DNA from: Lachnospiraceae bacterium
GTDB lineage: Bacteria > Bacillota > Clostridia > Lachnospirales > Lachnospiraceae
Reading direction: 5' to 3'
Length of the DNA stretch: 64,000 bases
NCBI GenBank assembly: GCA_910575445.1
Contig: CAJTFW010000009.1
Location: forward strand, 64,428 to 128,427
The notes beneath the pieces were generated by a model. The model did no database searches. It saw only the letters and a program-made list of their open reading frames with translations, and had not been told where the DNA came from. Of this stretch, positions 14,664 through 24,017 are shown piece by piece. Numbering within the stretch: the first letter of the stretch is position 1; each line of letters begins with the position of its first letter. Both the position numbers and the translations under genes were made by a program.

Positions 14664-15699
14664 TCTTCAAAGAATATGTCCTTAATAATATAAAATAGCC
14701 TGAAAACATATATAACCAAATATCTACATCTTTCCAAAAGAAAATTGGTGATGCTACCGTTTGCTGCTGTATTTTTACGGATTCAGCAGCATCTTCTACC
14801 CTATTATATTTGCTCCGACTCACTGATTCTGACTTTCTTATTCCATAAAAAGTTAAAATCTGTTGATTTCTATATAAACTGTTAATCACTCTTGTAATTG
14901 GTCCTGTCTTGAACATTGAGCAACACCATCTCATCATTCGGGCAGGCGGTCCTATGTCTTCACAAACATCGTAAAAGACCTGTTCATCATTCTTTGCAGT
15001 CAGGAAAATCGCTTGAGGGTGATTTTGTCTATATCTCTCTGCATATTTGACAGTACTAGGAAATTCTAAAGTGGTATTTCCAAATATATGTACTAAGTTC
15101 GGGTTACTCATCGCTTTAATCACTACATCCGCAGTAACTGTAGAGTCCTTACCTCCCGAAAAAGATATCACTATTTTTTCTTCATCAAACTTAGCTGCCA
15201 TCTTACGCACAAATTCAAAAGCTTCAGTCTTCAAACAATTCAGGCGGCTCTTATTTGCTTCAACGAAATTTGAAATATACATCTCAAAATATTTATAACT
15301 ATTATTTTTTTTGTGATGACCAATTTTATTAATCAAACTGTCTGTATCAGCAAACTGAAATGTTTTGCTTGATATGGGGATACTCTTCCCATCTATATAA
15401 TATCTACTATTTGAAGCCCAAACCGATTTTTTAATAAATTCGTTTGGTTCCTTATCCAGCAAAAGTTCCAGTAACAATCTCTCTTCTGGAAATACTGGTC
15501 TAAGATCCGCTGATAAATATTTTATTTTTTCTCCACATAATGGACATATGCCTTTATCTGCTTGAGTGACATTCTGAATTATTGGTGTTTTACAGTGTAC
15601 ACACCAATAGATTTCTATCGGAATATCTTCCACAGTAGTTTCACTGCAAACAGGGCATATAGTATCATTGGTTTCAATGTTACAATTTCTGCACCACAT
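14647..15699 (-). CDS. PAPS-reductase-family protein with N-terminal zinc ribbons, 3' truncated
   Basis: 350 residues. Two Cys-x-x-Cys zinc-ribbon pairs lie at the N-terminus (CRNCN/CPVC and CVHC/CPLCGEK), then an adenine-nucleotide alpha-hydrolase domain with the PP-loop SFSGGKDSTVTADVV (about residue 180) and WCCSMFKTGP. Members act on sulfur or nucleotide substrates; in mobile elements their role is unclear, and DndC-like DNA sulfur modification is only one possibility. The normal C-terminus with its cysteine cluster is absent: after FFWKDVDIWLYMFSG the sequence runs into unrelated residues and stops at the AlbA_2 fragment. Probably not functional as it stands. Confidence 0.7.
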   Translation of the reverse strand: MWCRNCNIETNDTICPVCSETTVEDIPIEIYWCVHCKTPIIQNVTQADKGICPLCGEKIKYLSADLRPVFPEERLLLELLLDKEPNEFIKKSVWASNSRYYIDGKSIPISSKTFQFADTDSLINKIGHHKKNNSYKYFEMYISNFVEANKSRLNCLKTEAFEFVRKMAAKFDEEKIVISFSGGKDSTVTADVVIKAMSNPNLVHIFGNTTLEFPSTVKYAERYRQNHPQAIFLTAKNDEQVFYDVCEDIGPPARMMRWCCSMFKTGPITRVINSLYRNQQILTFYGIRKSESVSRSKYNRVEDAAESVKIQQQTVASPIFFWKDVDIWLYMFSGYFILLRTYSLKNWRII

Positions 15700-15730
15700 A
15701 ATACACCGCCCTCAACTTTCTTCTGTATCA

Positions 15731-15928
15731 CTATTCATAGCTGATAATATCATTCACACTGCATTCGAGATATGCACACATCTTCTCTAAGACTTTATTA
15801 GATACCGGCTCTCCTCTTCCCATTTTGGCTACTGTTGCAGAACTCAATCCTGCGTGTTCAACCAAATCCTGTTTTTGTAGTCCTTTTTCTAACAATATTT
15901 TCCATAATCCTATATATGATACAACCAT
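15731..15928 (-). CDS. Small XRE-family regulator
   Basis: 65 residues forming one Cro/C1-type helix-turn-helix: KGLQKQDLVEHAGLSSATVAKMGRGEPVSN followed by LEKMCAYLECSVNDIISY. This subtype is a single-domain repressor common in Firmicutes elements. ATG 15928 has AGTGAGGTATG upstream. It lies 31 bases upstream of the PAPS-reductase-like gene on the same strand and may control it or the relaxase operon. Ligand unknown. Confidence 0.85.
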   Translation of the reverse strand: MVVSYIGLWKILLEKGLQKQDLVEHAGLSSATVAKMGRGEPVSNKVLEKMCAYLECSVNDIISYE

Positions 15929-16137
15929 TTATACATACCTCACTTTTGTTTGTGAAACATTATAAAATCCATTTTCAATTATAGCACTTAAAGAACAAAT
16001 TATCTATAAAATCTTTATTTTTTTAAAGATTTATTTCATTCGTATAAAGGGCTGTTATTTCTCATCCATATCCTCCAACCTCTCTCCATAAAACAATTCA
16101 GATGCTACAGCAAAACCATAGCACCCAAATCATTACC

Positions 16138-17364
16138 CTATCGTCTGCACCTATCTCGCTCGTCCTTCTTCTCTTGCATACTTTCCGTATAAATCCGGTC
16201 AAACACTTCATATCGTTTCTGCTGTTCCATATTAATTTCCAATCTATCAATTACTCTATTAAACAACTTAATTCCAGCAAAATACTCCATATCCCCAAAG
16301 CTAAATACCTCAGACAATACATCGATTGAATACTCTGCCATTCTGCCTGCATCAATTCCCAGAAGTTTCATTGTCTCTATTACCCGTTCTGCTCTCTCTC
16401 CGATAAATTCTTCCACCTTCTGCTTCTCATAATAATCTGACAGAAGTTTTGCCTCCTCATATACGGAATGAAAACCTGTATCCATTTCTATCTTTCCAAA
16501 ATACGCCCGAACCATCTCAAATGCCGATTCTATTCCCTTTGTATCAAACGGATAACAGAACACTTTTTCAGCCACACTCATTCTCATATAATCAGCTTTG
16601 TTTGCGGGCAACTTCATATCAGCCGTATCTCTATCTCCAACATCTGCCGCAATTTCATCAGTAATATCTTCTGAAATCACTTGTGAAACTACCAAATCCT
16701 CCGTCTGCCGATGCGGATTCCCCATCACTTCATCCCTTGCAACTTCTGTTAAATCATCCATATTCCCAACAGGTATCCGATACTCCAGTTCCGCCTCCTT
16801 GATACTTCCATCTCTTTCAAGACACCGTTCCACCGTTTTCAGCTTCTTATGATTATTTTTCTTTTGAAGTTTTATCTGCTCCAGTCGTTCCCGATAATCG
16901 TCCTCTGACGCTTCAAAAAACGCCAAATCTTCTGCTGTCTTACAGGCTCTTTTCTGCGAATCTCTGTCCCGATACATTTCTTTCTGTGTCTTACACAATT
17001 CCTCGTCCACCCGTTGTAAGCGGAATTTCAAATGAACCAAATCCAAAAATGATTTCACATCATATTTAACCACCACCAGATATTCTTCCTGCAGCTCATG
17101 CATTTTCCGTATCTGCTCATACAGATAGGCTGATTTGTACGTAAAACGCTTTTTTTCTGCCAGCCGCAAACGATACATCCGTGCATAGCACCTTCTCTGA
17201 TATGGTGTAAGAAATGTTTTTCTTATTGGTATTAAAGGCATTGCATGATTCACAGGGGATGCCAGACTCGCATTTCCGTATTTAAACATAGCCTCCAAGT
17301 TTTCCCTGCTAAAATCTTCTGAAATGGTATCCAGTCTTTTAAACCGCTTCATTCCCGGAACCTT
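16138..17364 (-). pseudogene. Relaxase, C-terminal portion (cut off by transposon)
   Basis: About 409 codons continue the relaxase begun at 26998-27665. The frame enters as AKVPGMKRFKRLDTISEDFS right at the transposon edge. The region is helical and charged (coiled-coil-like, residues 90-190), as expected for relaxase tails beyond the nicking domain. It includes QRRCYARMYRLRLAEKKR. A Met at 17352 could start a separate polypeptide, but no ribosome site is obvious. Joining the two halves after removing the transposon restores one frame across V-N-A-K-V-P-G-M. The island Y relaxase is therefore split. Confidence 0.85.
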
Positions 17365-17446
17365 TGCTCATGTGAGATAAAGAAGTAAAAGAAGTGTAAA
17401 AAATTTTGCCGTTCCCTGTCCGGCTGACTGCCGGACGGGTCGGGCT

Positions 17447-19069
17447 TTAGTCGGGCAATTCTACCTTGCCGACAAAAGAGTAATAGATTTCGATTTCCTG
17501 TCTGCGGAGCTTCCCCCGGCGTTTCCCGTCAAGGGCTTCCGATTCGTGGATTACGATTTTCTCCACAAACTCCCGTAACAGGGTAGGGGTAAGTTCCTCA
17601 AAGCTGGTGTACTTGCGTACCACTTTCATAAACTTTTCAGCGTTTGCCGTGGCTTCCAGCGTTTTAGAAAGTTCGCTCTGCAAAGCGGCGGCTTTCTCTT
17701 TCAGTTCCTTTTGCTCGGCTTCGTAGTCTGCCAAAAGTTCCGTGAAACGCTCGTCCGATATGCGCCCGGTCACGCTGTCCTCATACAGCCGCTTGAAGAT
17801 AGCGGAGAGTTCCGCAATCCGTTTTTCTGCCGCTTCCAGTTCTTTCTTCTTGGCGGCGTTGCGGCGTTTGCTCCCGTCCTCGGTCTGCTCGGTCAACAGC
17901 TTCATAAACCGGGCTTCGTGCTTGGCGGCGTAGCTGGTGACTTTCCGTAGGTTCTCGGTCACTCCGGCGGTCAACAGGTCGGTGCGGATAAAGTGCGCCG
18001 TACAGTCTGCCGTGCGCTTCTTGTAGCTGCCGCATATGTAGCAGTCCTGCCGCCGCTTGTCCGTCTGATACCTCTGCTGGTACATGACGCTGCCGCAATC
18101 GGCACAAAAGAGTATGCCGGAGAACAAGCCCACTTCGTCATAGCGGTTGGGGCGTTTGCGCTGCTTGCGTAGCTCCTGCACCCGTTCCCATGTGTCACGG
18201 TCTATGATAGGTTCGTGGTGGTTCTCAAAGACTGCCTGTTTTTCTTCGGGGTTCTCCTTGCTCTGCTTTACCTTGTAGGACACTTTCTCGGTCTTGAAGT
18301 TCACAAGGCAGCCCGTGTACTCCCGGTTTTCAAGGATATGCGCCACGGTGTTAGTCGCCCACTTGCACTCATAGCCGGGGTGGTAGCGGCGGGTGCTTCC
18401 CGTCCGGCGGTATTCCAGCGTTCCCGGCGTGGGGATTTCCTGCTCCGCAAGCATACGGGCTATCTTGGTCGGACCGTTCCCGGCAAGGCATAGGCTGTAA
18501 ATCTGCTTCACCACGGGGGCGGCTTCCTCGTCAATGATGAAATTTTCGTCCTCGTCCATGAGGTAGCCATACACGGGCTTGCTTGTGACGGGCTTCCCAC
18601 TCATGCCTTTTGAGCGTTTTACCGCCCGGATTTTCTTGCTCGTATCCCTCACCAGCCATTCGTTAAAAATATTACGCAAGGGCGCAAAATCGTTGTCGCC
18701 CTGTGCGCTGTCAACGCCGTCATTGATTGCAATGAAACGGACGCCGTTCTGTGGGAAAATCATTTCCGTGTACATTCCCACTTGCAGATAGTTTCGCCCT
18801 AACCGTGACATATCTTTTACGATAACCGTTCCCACAAGCCCCGCTTCAATGTCGGCAAGCATGGACTGGAAGCCGGGTCTTTGGAAATTTGCCCCGGAGA
18901 ATCCGTCGTCCGTGTACCATTTGAGGTTGGAAAAGCCGTTCTGTTTTGCGTAGGCTTCCAGAATCCGCTTCTGGTTGCTTATGGAGTTGGATTCGCCTTG
19001 GAGCGTGTCCTCGTGCGACAATCTCGGATAAAGGGCGGTAATGAGTTTTTGGGTGGTCTGTCTTGGCAT
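17447..19069 (-). CDS. Large serine recombinase (TnpX-like)
   Basis: 540 residues. The resolvase domain has catalytic Ser18 in ALYPRLSHED, Arg in VKDMSRLGRNYLQVG, and the recombinase linker (KPVYGYLMDEDENF). The zinc ribbon is CADCGSVMY with CYICGSYKK further on. A long coiled-coil (residues 390-470) leads to a C-terminal DUF4368-like segment (SFEELTPTLLREFVEKIVIH). It cuts and joins DNA at a two-base crossover without host factors, and would insert and excise the surrounding 9.6-kb element. It lies 80 bases from the left end, as usual. Intact by length and motifs, so the element may still be active. G+C-rich relative to island Y genes. Confidence 0.95.
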   Translation of the reverse strand: MPRQTTQKLITALYPRLSHEDTLQGESNSISNQKRILEAYAKQNGFSNLKWYTDDGFSGANFQRPGFQSMLADIEAGLVGTVIVKDMSRLGRNYLQVGMYTEMIFPQNGVRFIAINDGVDSAQGDNDFAPLRNIFNEWLVRDTSKKIRAVKRSKGMSGKPVTSKPVYGYLMDEDENFIIDEEAAPVVKQIYSLCLAGNGPTKIARMLAEQEIPTPGTLEYRRTGSTRRYHPGYECKWATNTVAHILENREYTGCLVNFKTEKVSYKVKQSKENPEEKQAVFENHHEPIIDRDTWERVQELRKQRKRPNRYDEVGLFSGILFCADCGSVMYQQRYQTDKRRQDCYICGSYKKRTADCTAHFIRTDLLTAGVTENLRKVTSYAAKHEARFMKLLTEQTEDGSKRRNAAKKKELEAAEKRIAELSAIFKRLYEDSVTGRISDERFTELLADYEAEQKELKEKAAALQSELSKTLEATANAEKFMKVVRKYTSFEELTPTLLREFVEKIVIHESEALDGKRRGKLRRQEIEIYYSFVGKVELPD

Positions 19070-19198
19070 AATGTCCTCCGTTTCCGACAGCCAGCCCCAC
19101 TATTCCGTAGGTTTATTATACCATAGGGCGGGGCTGGCTGTACAGTCTTTTTTGCTTCTTTACCGCCCGTCAAAATGACGGTTTTTATCTGCGGGTTG

Positions 19199-19396
19199 TC
19201 ATGCGCTGTAAATCGGCTTGTGTCCGGCTGCGCTTTCGGCTTCCAGCACTTTCATCATCTTGTCGGCGGCGGTGGCGGTCGTGCCTTGCTTGAAGTAGCC
19301 GGAAACCACAAGGACGGTGTTCCCCCGGCGTACCTCGGTCACGCAATCCGGGCGGCGGGCGGTAGTGGCGGTGCTTCTGTTGGGGGTGTCGGTCAT
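19199..19396 (-). CDS. TnpW-like transposon protein
   Basis: 65 residues. The central TEVRRGNTVLVVSGYFKQGT and ATAADKMMKVLEAE blocks are what I recall as the TnpW family, small proteins found immediately next to TnpX-type recombinase genes. The function is not known; a role assisting or regulating excision has been proposed by position only. Its start overlaps the stop of the DnaC-like gene by four bases (ATGA), so it is translated with it. Disordered, Thr-rich N-terminus. Confidence 0.75.
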   Translation of the reverse strand: MTDTPNRSTATTARRPDCVTEVRRGNTVLVVSGYFKQGTTATAADKMMKVLEAESAAGHKPIYSA

Positions 19397-20244
19397 AGGC
19401 TCTCCTTTCTGTTCAGCAGCGTTTTAAGCTGTTCCATTTTCTCCCTTGCTCTGGCTTTCCTGAAATTCTCCCCGGTAATGCGGACGGGGGTACACATTTC
19501 CGTAAGGCGGTCATATATCCGGGCATGGGCGGTGTCCTCCGGGTTCTGCAATTCTTCCAGCGTCAAGTTTGTTGTCACGATTAAGGGCTTGCCGCTGCGG
19601 TATCGGCTGTCAATCACGTTGTAAACCTGTTCAAGCCCGTATTCTGTGCCACGCTCCATGCCGAAATCGTCAAGGATAAGCAGAGGGAAGCTGCAAAGGC
19701 GGGCTATGTACTCGTTCTTGCCCTTATAGCTGGCGGCAAGGTCATTGAGGATAAGGGCAAAGTTTGTCATGCACACGGAAACCTCTTGCTCCATGAGGGC
19801 GTTGGCGATACACCCGGCGAAATAGCTTTTGCCTGTGCCTACCATGCCCCATAACAGATAGCCGATATTCCCGGCTTTCATTTCCTCCCAACACTCTACA
19901 TAAGCATGGGCTTTGTGCATTTGGGGGCATTGCCCGTTGTCGTTTTCAAACGTCCATTCCCGCATAGCCGGGTCGGTGAAGCCTGTCCGTTTCAGCCGTT
20001 CCACTTCCTCCCGGTGCTTGTATTCCCGGTGGCTGGCTTCCAGCGTTTCCCGGCGTTTCCGCTGGCAGTCACATTCTTTGGGGTGGCGGTCACGTCCGAA
20101 AAAGGTCTTGCCCTCCGGGAAGTAGGCTTCTTTGGGCTGGCGGCAGCTCCCGCAGTATAAAAGCCCGTCCTCCCCTGTGTAGTCCTCCGGCTCTGCTTCC
20201 TGTGCCGTGGCAAGCCGGAAAATAGCGTTATCATAATCACTCAT
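19393..20244 (-). CDS. DnaC/IstB-like ATP-binding protein
   Basis: 283 residues. An N-terminal zinc-binding stretch (CGSCRQPKEA, then CDCQRKR) leads to a AAA+ domain with Walker A GMVGTGKSYFAGCIANAL (about residue 130), Walker B LLILDDFGMER and sensor-like VTTNLTLEEL. It is the helicase-loader type, DnaC in phages and elements; it would load host DnaB at the element origin. It pairs with the replisome organizer encoded upstream. Start ATG 20244 behind AAGGAGGAACGATTTT. The operon order organizer, loader, TnpW is common in such transposons. Confidence 0.9.
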   Translation of the reverse strand: MSDYDNAIFRLATAQEAEPEDYTGEDGLLYCGSCRQPKEAYFPEGKTFFGRDRHPKECDCQRKRRETLEASHREYKHREEVERLKRTGFTDPAMREWTFENDNGQCPQMHKAHAYVECWEEMKAGNIGYLLWGMVGTGKSYFAGCIANALMEQEVSVCMTNFALILNDLAASYKGKNEYIARLCSFPLLILDDFGMERGTEYGLEQVYNVIDSRYRSGKPLIVTTNLTLEELQNPEDTAHARIYDRLTEMCTPVRITGENFRKARAREKMEQLKTLLNRKESL

Positions 20245-20307
20245 AAAATCGTTCCTCCTTGTTCATGGTCTTTTACGCCCTGTTTACGGGGCGTTGTATT
20301 TATGCGG

Positions 20308-21072
20308 TCAAAGGCTTTCGCCCTCTTTGTAGGAATAATCGGGGATTCCTTTTTTCGGTTTCTCCTTTACCCTGTCATCAGCCGCCCAACGCCGGATAGT
20401 GGCGGCATGGTTCTTGTATTTCTTGCCGCTGGAAGCGATATAGCCGGATAAGCGGTCTATGTAATATTCCCATTTGCCGGGAAGTTCCTCTTGCAGCTCC
20501 GCAAGCTCTTTTTCTGACAGAATGACGTTTTTGTATCTGCCAAAAGGGGCGGGGGCGTTCTGTCCTTTCTTTAGCTCTCCCTCTCTCTTTATCTCTAACT
20601 CTATATCTATCTCTTTCTCTATCTCTATCTCTGGTGGACAAATGTCCGCCACGGCTGGTGGACGTTTGTCCGCCACGGCTTCCGGCAATGCCTTTTGTTC
20701 CTGCAAAGCCAGCCTTGCACGGCGTTTCCTCTCCCCCTCGGTAGAGGACTGACCGATTAAGAGTTCTATGTTGCTCATGTACAAAGCCCCGTTCTGCAAG
20801 GGTTCTACAAGCCCCAGTTTCATAAAAATCTGCAAAGCCCTTTCCACTGTGCCGACTTGCTGGCGGGTGATGGTGGCTATCATCTGTGCGGTGTAGGGGA
20901 TATTCTCGGCAAGCTGGAGCTTTCCCCCGTTTTTCAGCGATTTTAAGTACATCTTCAAGAGAATGTTTGAGTAGAGCATACCGTCCTGCATACTTTCCAG
21001 CAGCACGATAGCGTCCTCGTCAAAATAGCTCTCTTTCAGCTTTAGGTAGTAATATTTGCGGTTGTCTGCCAT
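20308..21072 (-). CDS. Phage-type replisome organizer N-terminal domain protein (DnaD-like)
   Basis: 254 residues. The N-terminal domain KYYYLKLKESYFDEDAIVLL, then KNGGKLQLAENIPYTAQMIA with winged-helix pattern, matches replisome organizers (Rep_Org_N). A low-complexity hinge of alternating Glu and Ile (residues 150-170, encoded by CTCTAT-type repeats) and a duplicated P-P-A-V-A-D unit precede a DnaD-like C-terminal domain (GKWEYYIDRLSGYIASSGKK). Likely binds the element origin and recruits the DnaC-like loader encoded next. Such genes suggest the transposon can replicate after excision, as ICEs sometimes do. Start ATG 21072 after AAAGGAGGAACGA. Confidence 0.85.
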   Translation of the reverse strand: MADNRKYYYLKLKESYFDEDAIVLLESMQDGMLYSNILLKMYLKSLKNGGKLQLAENIPYTAQMIATITRQQVGTVERALQIFMKLGLVEPLQNGALYMSNIELLIGQSSTEGERKRRARLALQEQKALPEAVADKRPPAVADICPPEIEIEKEIDIELEIKREGELKKGQNAPAPFGRYKNVILSEKELAELQEELPGKWEYYIDRLSGYIASSGKKYKNHAATIRRWAADDRVKEKPKKGIPDYSYKEGESL

Positions 21073-21184
21073 TCGTTCCTCCTTTGGTCTGTTTTGGGCT
21101 TCTGTTACGCTTTAGAACGCCGTTTTTGGGGGTAAAGGATATAAATATCGCCTACCCGTTGAGGGCAGTCAAAAAAGCCTTGAT

Positions 21185-21571
21185 TTACGGGGGTTTGGAA
21201 TATCCTAAAGCGTGACATTTATCCCTCTGTTTCCGCTTGCGCTGTGCGGCTTTGATTCTTTTCATGCGTCCGGCGCAATCCGGGCAGTATTTCCCCCGGT
21301 TTGACTTGGGGAGAAAATACCCGCCGCACTCGGTACAGCGTTTCCTGTCTGCCCGGTGGAGTAGGGCGGCTTCCAGTTTTCCGTCCAGCGGCAGCACGGC
21401 GGCTATGAACCAGCGGCATATAAGCGAATAGCTGATACTCTGGACGCATACGCAAGGCTCGCCGTTATCCAGCAAGATACAGTTGCCGTTATCGTAGTTG
21501 CAGCACTTATGCACAAGGCGGCGGGCGGCTCTGTGTTGCTGGTAGTCCATGTAGGGGCGTTTACCGTTCAT
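21185..21571 (-). CDS. Cysteine-rich VLP-type protein
   Basis: 128 residues from the ATG at 21571, which lies inside the 3' end of the relaxase gene (11-base overlap). It has many cysteines: CCNYDNGNCILLD, CVCVQ, then CTECGGYFLPKS with CPDCAGR, a zinc-ribbon, and a very basic tail. This is the Cys_rich_VLP family found next to mobilization genes in Firmicutes transposons. Role unknown; nucleic-acid binding is likely from the zinc ribbon and basic tail. Confidence 0.85.
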   Translation of the reverse strand: MNGKRPYMDYQQHRAARRLVHKCCNYDNGNCILLDNGEPCVCVQSISYSLICRWFIAAVLPLDGKLEAALLHRADRKRCTECGGYFLPKSNRGKYCPDCAGRMKRIKAAQRKRKQRDKCHALGYSKPP

Positions 21572-23201
21572 TTTCCCGCCCCTTTCCCCGTTCCGGCTCA
21601 CGGCACAAGATTTTGTCAAGATTGCCCTTTACGGTCTGCAATTCCCGGACGCTTGCTTTCTTCTCCCGGTACTCGTTGTAAAGCGTGTTCTTCTCCCTTG
21701 TAAGCTGTTCAATCTCTGCTTGTAGGGCTTTGGACGCTGGCAGCTTGGAGATTCCCTGTGCCTTGAAATACCGGGCGGCAGATTCGGAAATGATAAACTC
21801 GCTTTCGTGCTGTTCCCGGTAGGCTCTCCGGGCTTTCTCCGTTTTCTGCGCCCGCAATCCGTCACGGGCTGGCTTGGTCTTGATGTACGCCAATAGCTGT
21901 TTCTGCAAGTCCTTTTTCTCCCGCAAGGTGCTTTCCACGGCTTTCAGTTTCCCGGTGGTTTCATGCAGTTCTGTACTGGCGGCGGCAAGGGCGGCTTCCA
22001 GTTCTTCCGGGGAAGAAAAGCCGGATTCCTCGTAAATGCTCACGGTAGCCGCCATTTGCTTTAGATTGTGAACAGCCGCCCAGCGGTCATATCCTATGCC
22101 CTTGCCCTCGGCTCGTTTCGCTTCCCGGTCTACCATGCGTTGTACTCCGTCATTTTTCGGGGCGTTTATAGCGGCTTTGTTGCGCTGTAAACGGTCTTTT
22201 ATGCTCCGGGGGTATTCCTGTTTGGGTAGGTGCGTTTCGGCGGCTCTGGCGGCGTTCTGTGCGTTTATGGTGAGTGCTTCCAGTATGGCGGCACGTTCAA
22301 AATCATCACCTAATTTCCGGGCGGTGATGGGCTTCGTCCTGTCCGGCGTGAGATACGATAATCTCCCCCGGCTCTCCTTGACGGTCACGCCCTCCCGGAG
22401 CAGCAGAGAGGAAAAATCGTCAAAGGTGGCAGCGGCGGCAAGGGCTTTCCGTATGGTCTGCCTTAGCTTCTCCTTGTCGGTTTCAAATTTGGTCTGTTTG
22501 GACGGCTCTCCTGTGGCGGCAAGGGTAGCGTTCTCTTTATCCAGTGCGGCTTGTCCTTTCCGTTTCGTCCAATACTCACGCTCGGTAATGCGGTTCTTGC
22601 TCCCTTTCAGCAAGTCAATCTGATAGAGGTTTTCCCGGTGGCACATCTCCATAACTTCCGCTTTGAAATACTCCATAGCTGCGTCCGTACAGTGGTGCTT
22701 GCAGCCCTCCCTTGTGTCGGCTGGTCTTTCCATGTAGGGCAATAGCGGCACTTCCGCAATCCGCAAAGAATTGATTACGATATGCACATGAATGTTGCCG
22801 CTGTGGTTATGCCCGTCCGGGTGGGTGCATACAAGGGCTTGGTGTCCGGGGAAATGTGTCTTGCAAAATTCCTCGCCCAACGCTTGCGCCCGGTCTACGG
22901 TCAAGCCGTTGTCGGGTGCGTCACGGGGGTCAAAACTGATGATATAGTGGTGGCTCTTTACGTCCTCCCGCTTCTGGTTCTTGCCGTATTTCAGATTGGA
23001 GCGCATACAGGCGATTGCAAAATCTTCCTCACCGCAATTCAAAGAGGAAATGCGGTAATCGTCACGGAGAACAAGCCGCCCGTTTCCGTCCAGTGCGGGC
23101 TTCATGGTAAACTCGTCATGCTCAAAAGTTAGGTACTGTTCAGCCGCCCCATAGTCGGCATTTTTAGAGCTGATATGTTTGAATGTTGCCAACGGCTTCA
23201 C
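21561..23201 (-). CDS. Relaxase/mobilization nuclease of the transposon (MobP-type)
   Basis: 546 residues. The nicking domain has a likely catalytic Tyr in the N-terminal YGAAEQYLTFEHDEF region and a metal-binding histidine triad in GNIHVHIVINSLR, preceded by SHHYIISFDPRDAPDNGLT. A long helical region with coiled coil fills residues 400-530. It would nick the element's oriT, probably the intergenic region upstream of the mobC-like gene, and pilot DNA through another element's conjugation machinery. Starts with GTG at 23201 within the mobC 3' end, so the two are coupled. Appears intact. Confidence 0.9.
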   Translation of the reverse strand: MKPLATFKHISSKNADYGAAEQYLTFEHDEFTMKPALDGNGRLVLRDDYRISSLNCGEEDFAIACMRSNLKYGKNQKREDVKSHHYIISFDPRDAPDNGLTVDRAQALGEEFCKTHFPGHQALVCTHPDGHNHSGNIHVHIVINSLRIAEVPLLPYMERPADTREGCKHHCTDAAMEYFKAEVMEMCHRENLYQIDLLKGSKNRITEREYWTKRKGQAALDKENATLAATGEPSKQTKFETDKEKLRQTIRKALAAAATFDDFSSLLLREGVTVKESRGRLSYLTPDRTKPITARKLGDDFERAAILEALTINAQNAARAAETHLPKQEYPRSIKDRLQRNKAAINAPKNDGVQRMVDREAKRAEGKGIGYDRWAAVHNLKQMAATVSIYEESGFSSPEELEAALAAASTELHETTGKLKAVESTLREKKDLQKQLLAYIKTKPARDGLRAQKTEKARRAYREQHESEFIISESAARYFKAQGISKLPASKALQAEIEQLTREKNTLYNEYREKKASVRELQTVKGNLDKILCREPERGKGRENER

Positions 23202-23559
23202 CTACTTTCTGCAAGACTTCAAACTTCAAGGCGGCAAGCTCCGCTATGGCGGCTCGTACCTCTTGGGAAAGGGCGTTATAGGGTGTGCCGTACTCGTTCA
23301 GACAGCGGGCAATCTGATTCAAGTTGCCGCCGATTTTCCCGTACTCGGCTGTAAGTTTCCCCACGGCAGAAAGCAGTTCATCATTGACCGGGGAAACGGT
23401 AATGACGGGGCGTATGCTTGACTTGATAAGGGCTTGCCGGATAAATTCGGCTTGGCTCATTTTGCAGAGGGAAACACGCTCGGAAAACTCGGCGTATTCT
23501 TCCTCATTCAAGCGGGTTTTGATTACCTGGTGGCGGTGGGGCGTGTTGTATCTTTTCAT
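23164..23559 (-). CDS. MobC-like relaxosome accessory protein
   Basis: 131 residues. The N-terminal ribbon-helix-helix (KTRLNEEEYAEFSERV, then CKMSQAEFIRQALI) and the helical MobC core GKIGGNLNQIARCLNEYGTP are clear. These proteins bind oriT and help the relaxase open it. Start ATG 23559, behind AAGGAGGTTCACAGCC; the longer frame to 23958 covers a non-coding leader. Overlaps the relaxase start by 38 bases. Confidence 0.9.
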   Translation of the reverse strand: MKRYNTPHRHQVIKTRLNEEEYAEFSERVSLCKMSQAEFIRQALIKSSIRPVITVSPVNDELLSAVGKLTAEYGKIGGNLNQIARCLNEYGTPYNALSQEVRAAIAELAALKFEVLQKVGEAVGNIQTYQL

Positions 23560-23574
23560 GGCTGTGAACCTCCT

Positions 23575-23690
23575 TTCATGGGTGGATTTTTTCAAGCGGC
23601 GTAAGCCGCAAAAAGGCGGGCTTGGGGTGGCAACCCCAACAAGATTCCCATAGGACAAAATGAGCCGGTAGGCGAAATTTGGTACTGTGG
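23575..23690. other. Candidate oriT of the transposon
   Basis: Non-coding DNA directly upstream of mobC with two short hairpins, GCGGCGTAAGCCGC and TTGGGGTGGCAACCCCAA, followed by CAAGATTCCCATAGG. Position and inverted repeats fit an origin of transfer; the nick site itself is not identified. Confidence 0.4.
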
Positions 23691-24017
23691 TAGAATCTTG
23701 CTCTAAGAAACTGCGCTGTGTGGTCTGTTTGCTTACTATCCGGCTATTAGTGGCTGGTTTGTTGCGTTCCGGCGAAAATATCTCATGGAATTTTCTGATA
23801 CCCTCGACGGACGGGGCGGGAATTTTGAAAAATTTCTTCATTTTCCTTTCATTCCCCACACCACCGAAAATTGAAAACTGCCAAACAAAGAGTATGTCAT
23901 GTTTCCCTTTTCGTGTGGCAATACGGCGGTTTTTCAAAAACGCCAAAAATAAACGCAAAAAAACAGGAAACCTTTTTATGATTTCCTGTCTTGGTGTGCC
24001 GTTCTATGTGGCGGCGG
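23691..24017. other. Non-coding leader between mobC and the HTH gene
   Basis: About 330 bases with no convincing gene. A hairpin AGGAAAC...TTTCCT near 23967-23988 could be a terminator for the regulator genes on the minus strand (T-run GTTTTTTTGCG follows). Confidence 0.4.

Noticed and set aside
17781-18198. Overlapping frames opposite and within the serine recombinase gene
   Set aside because: They have skewed composition and no conserved motif; they reflect the G+C-rich third positions of the recombinase gene.
20560-20640. CT-rich simple repeats as a microsatellite or regulatory repeat
   Set aside because: They encode the alternating Glu/Ile hinge of the replisome organizer in its real frame; no need for another function.
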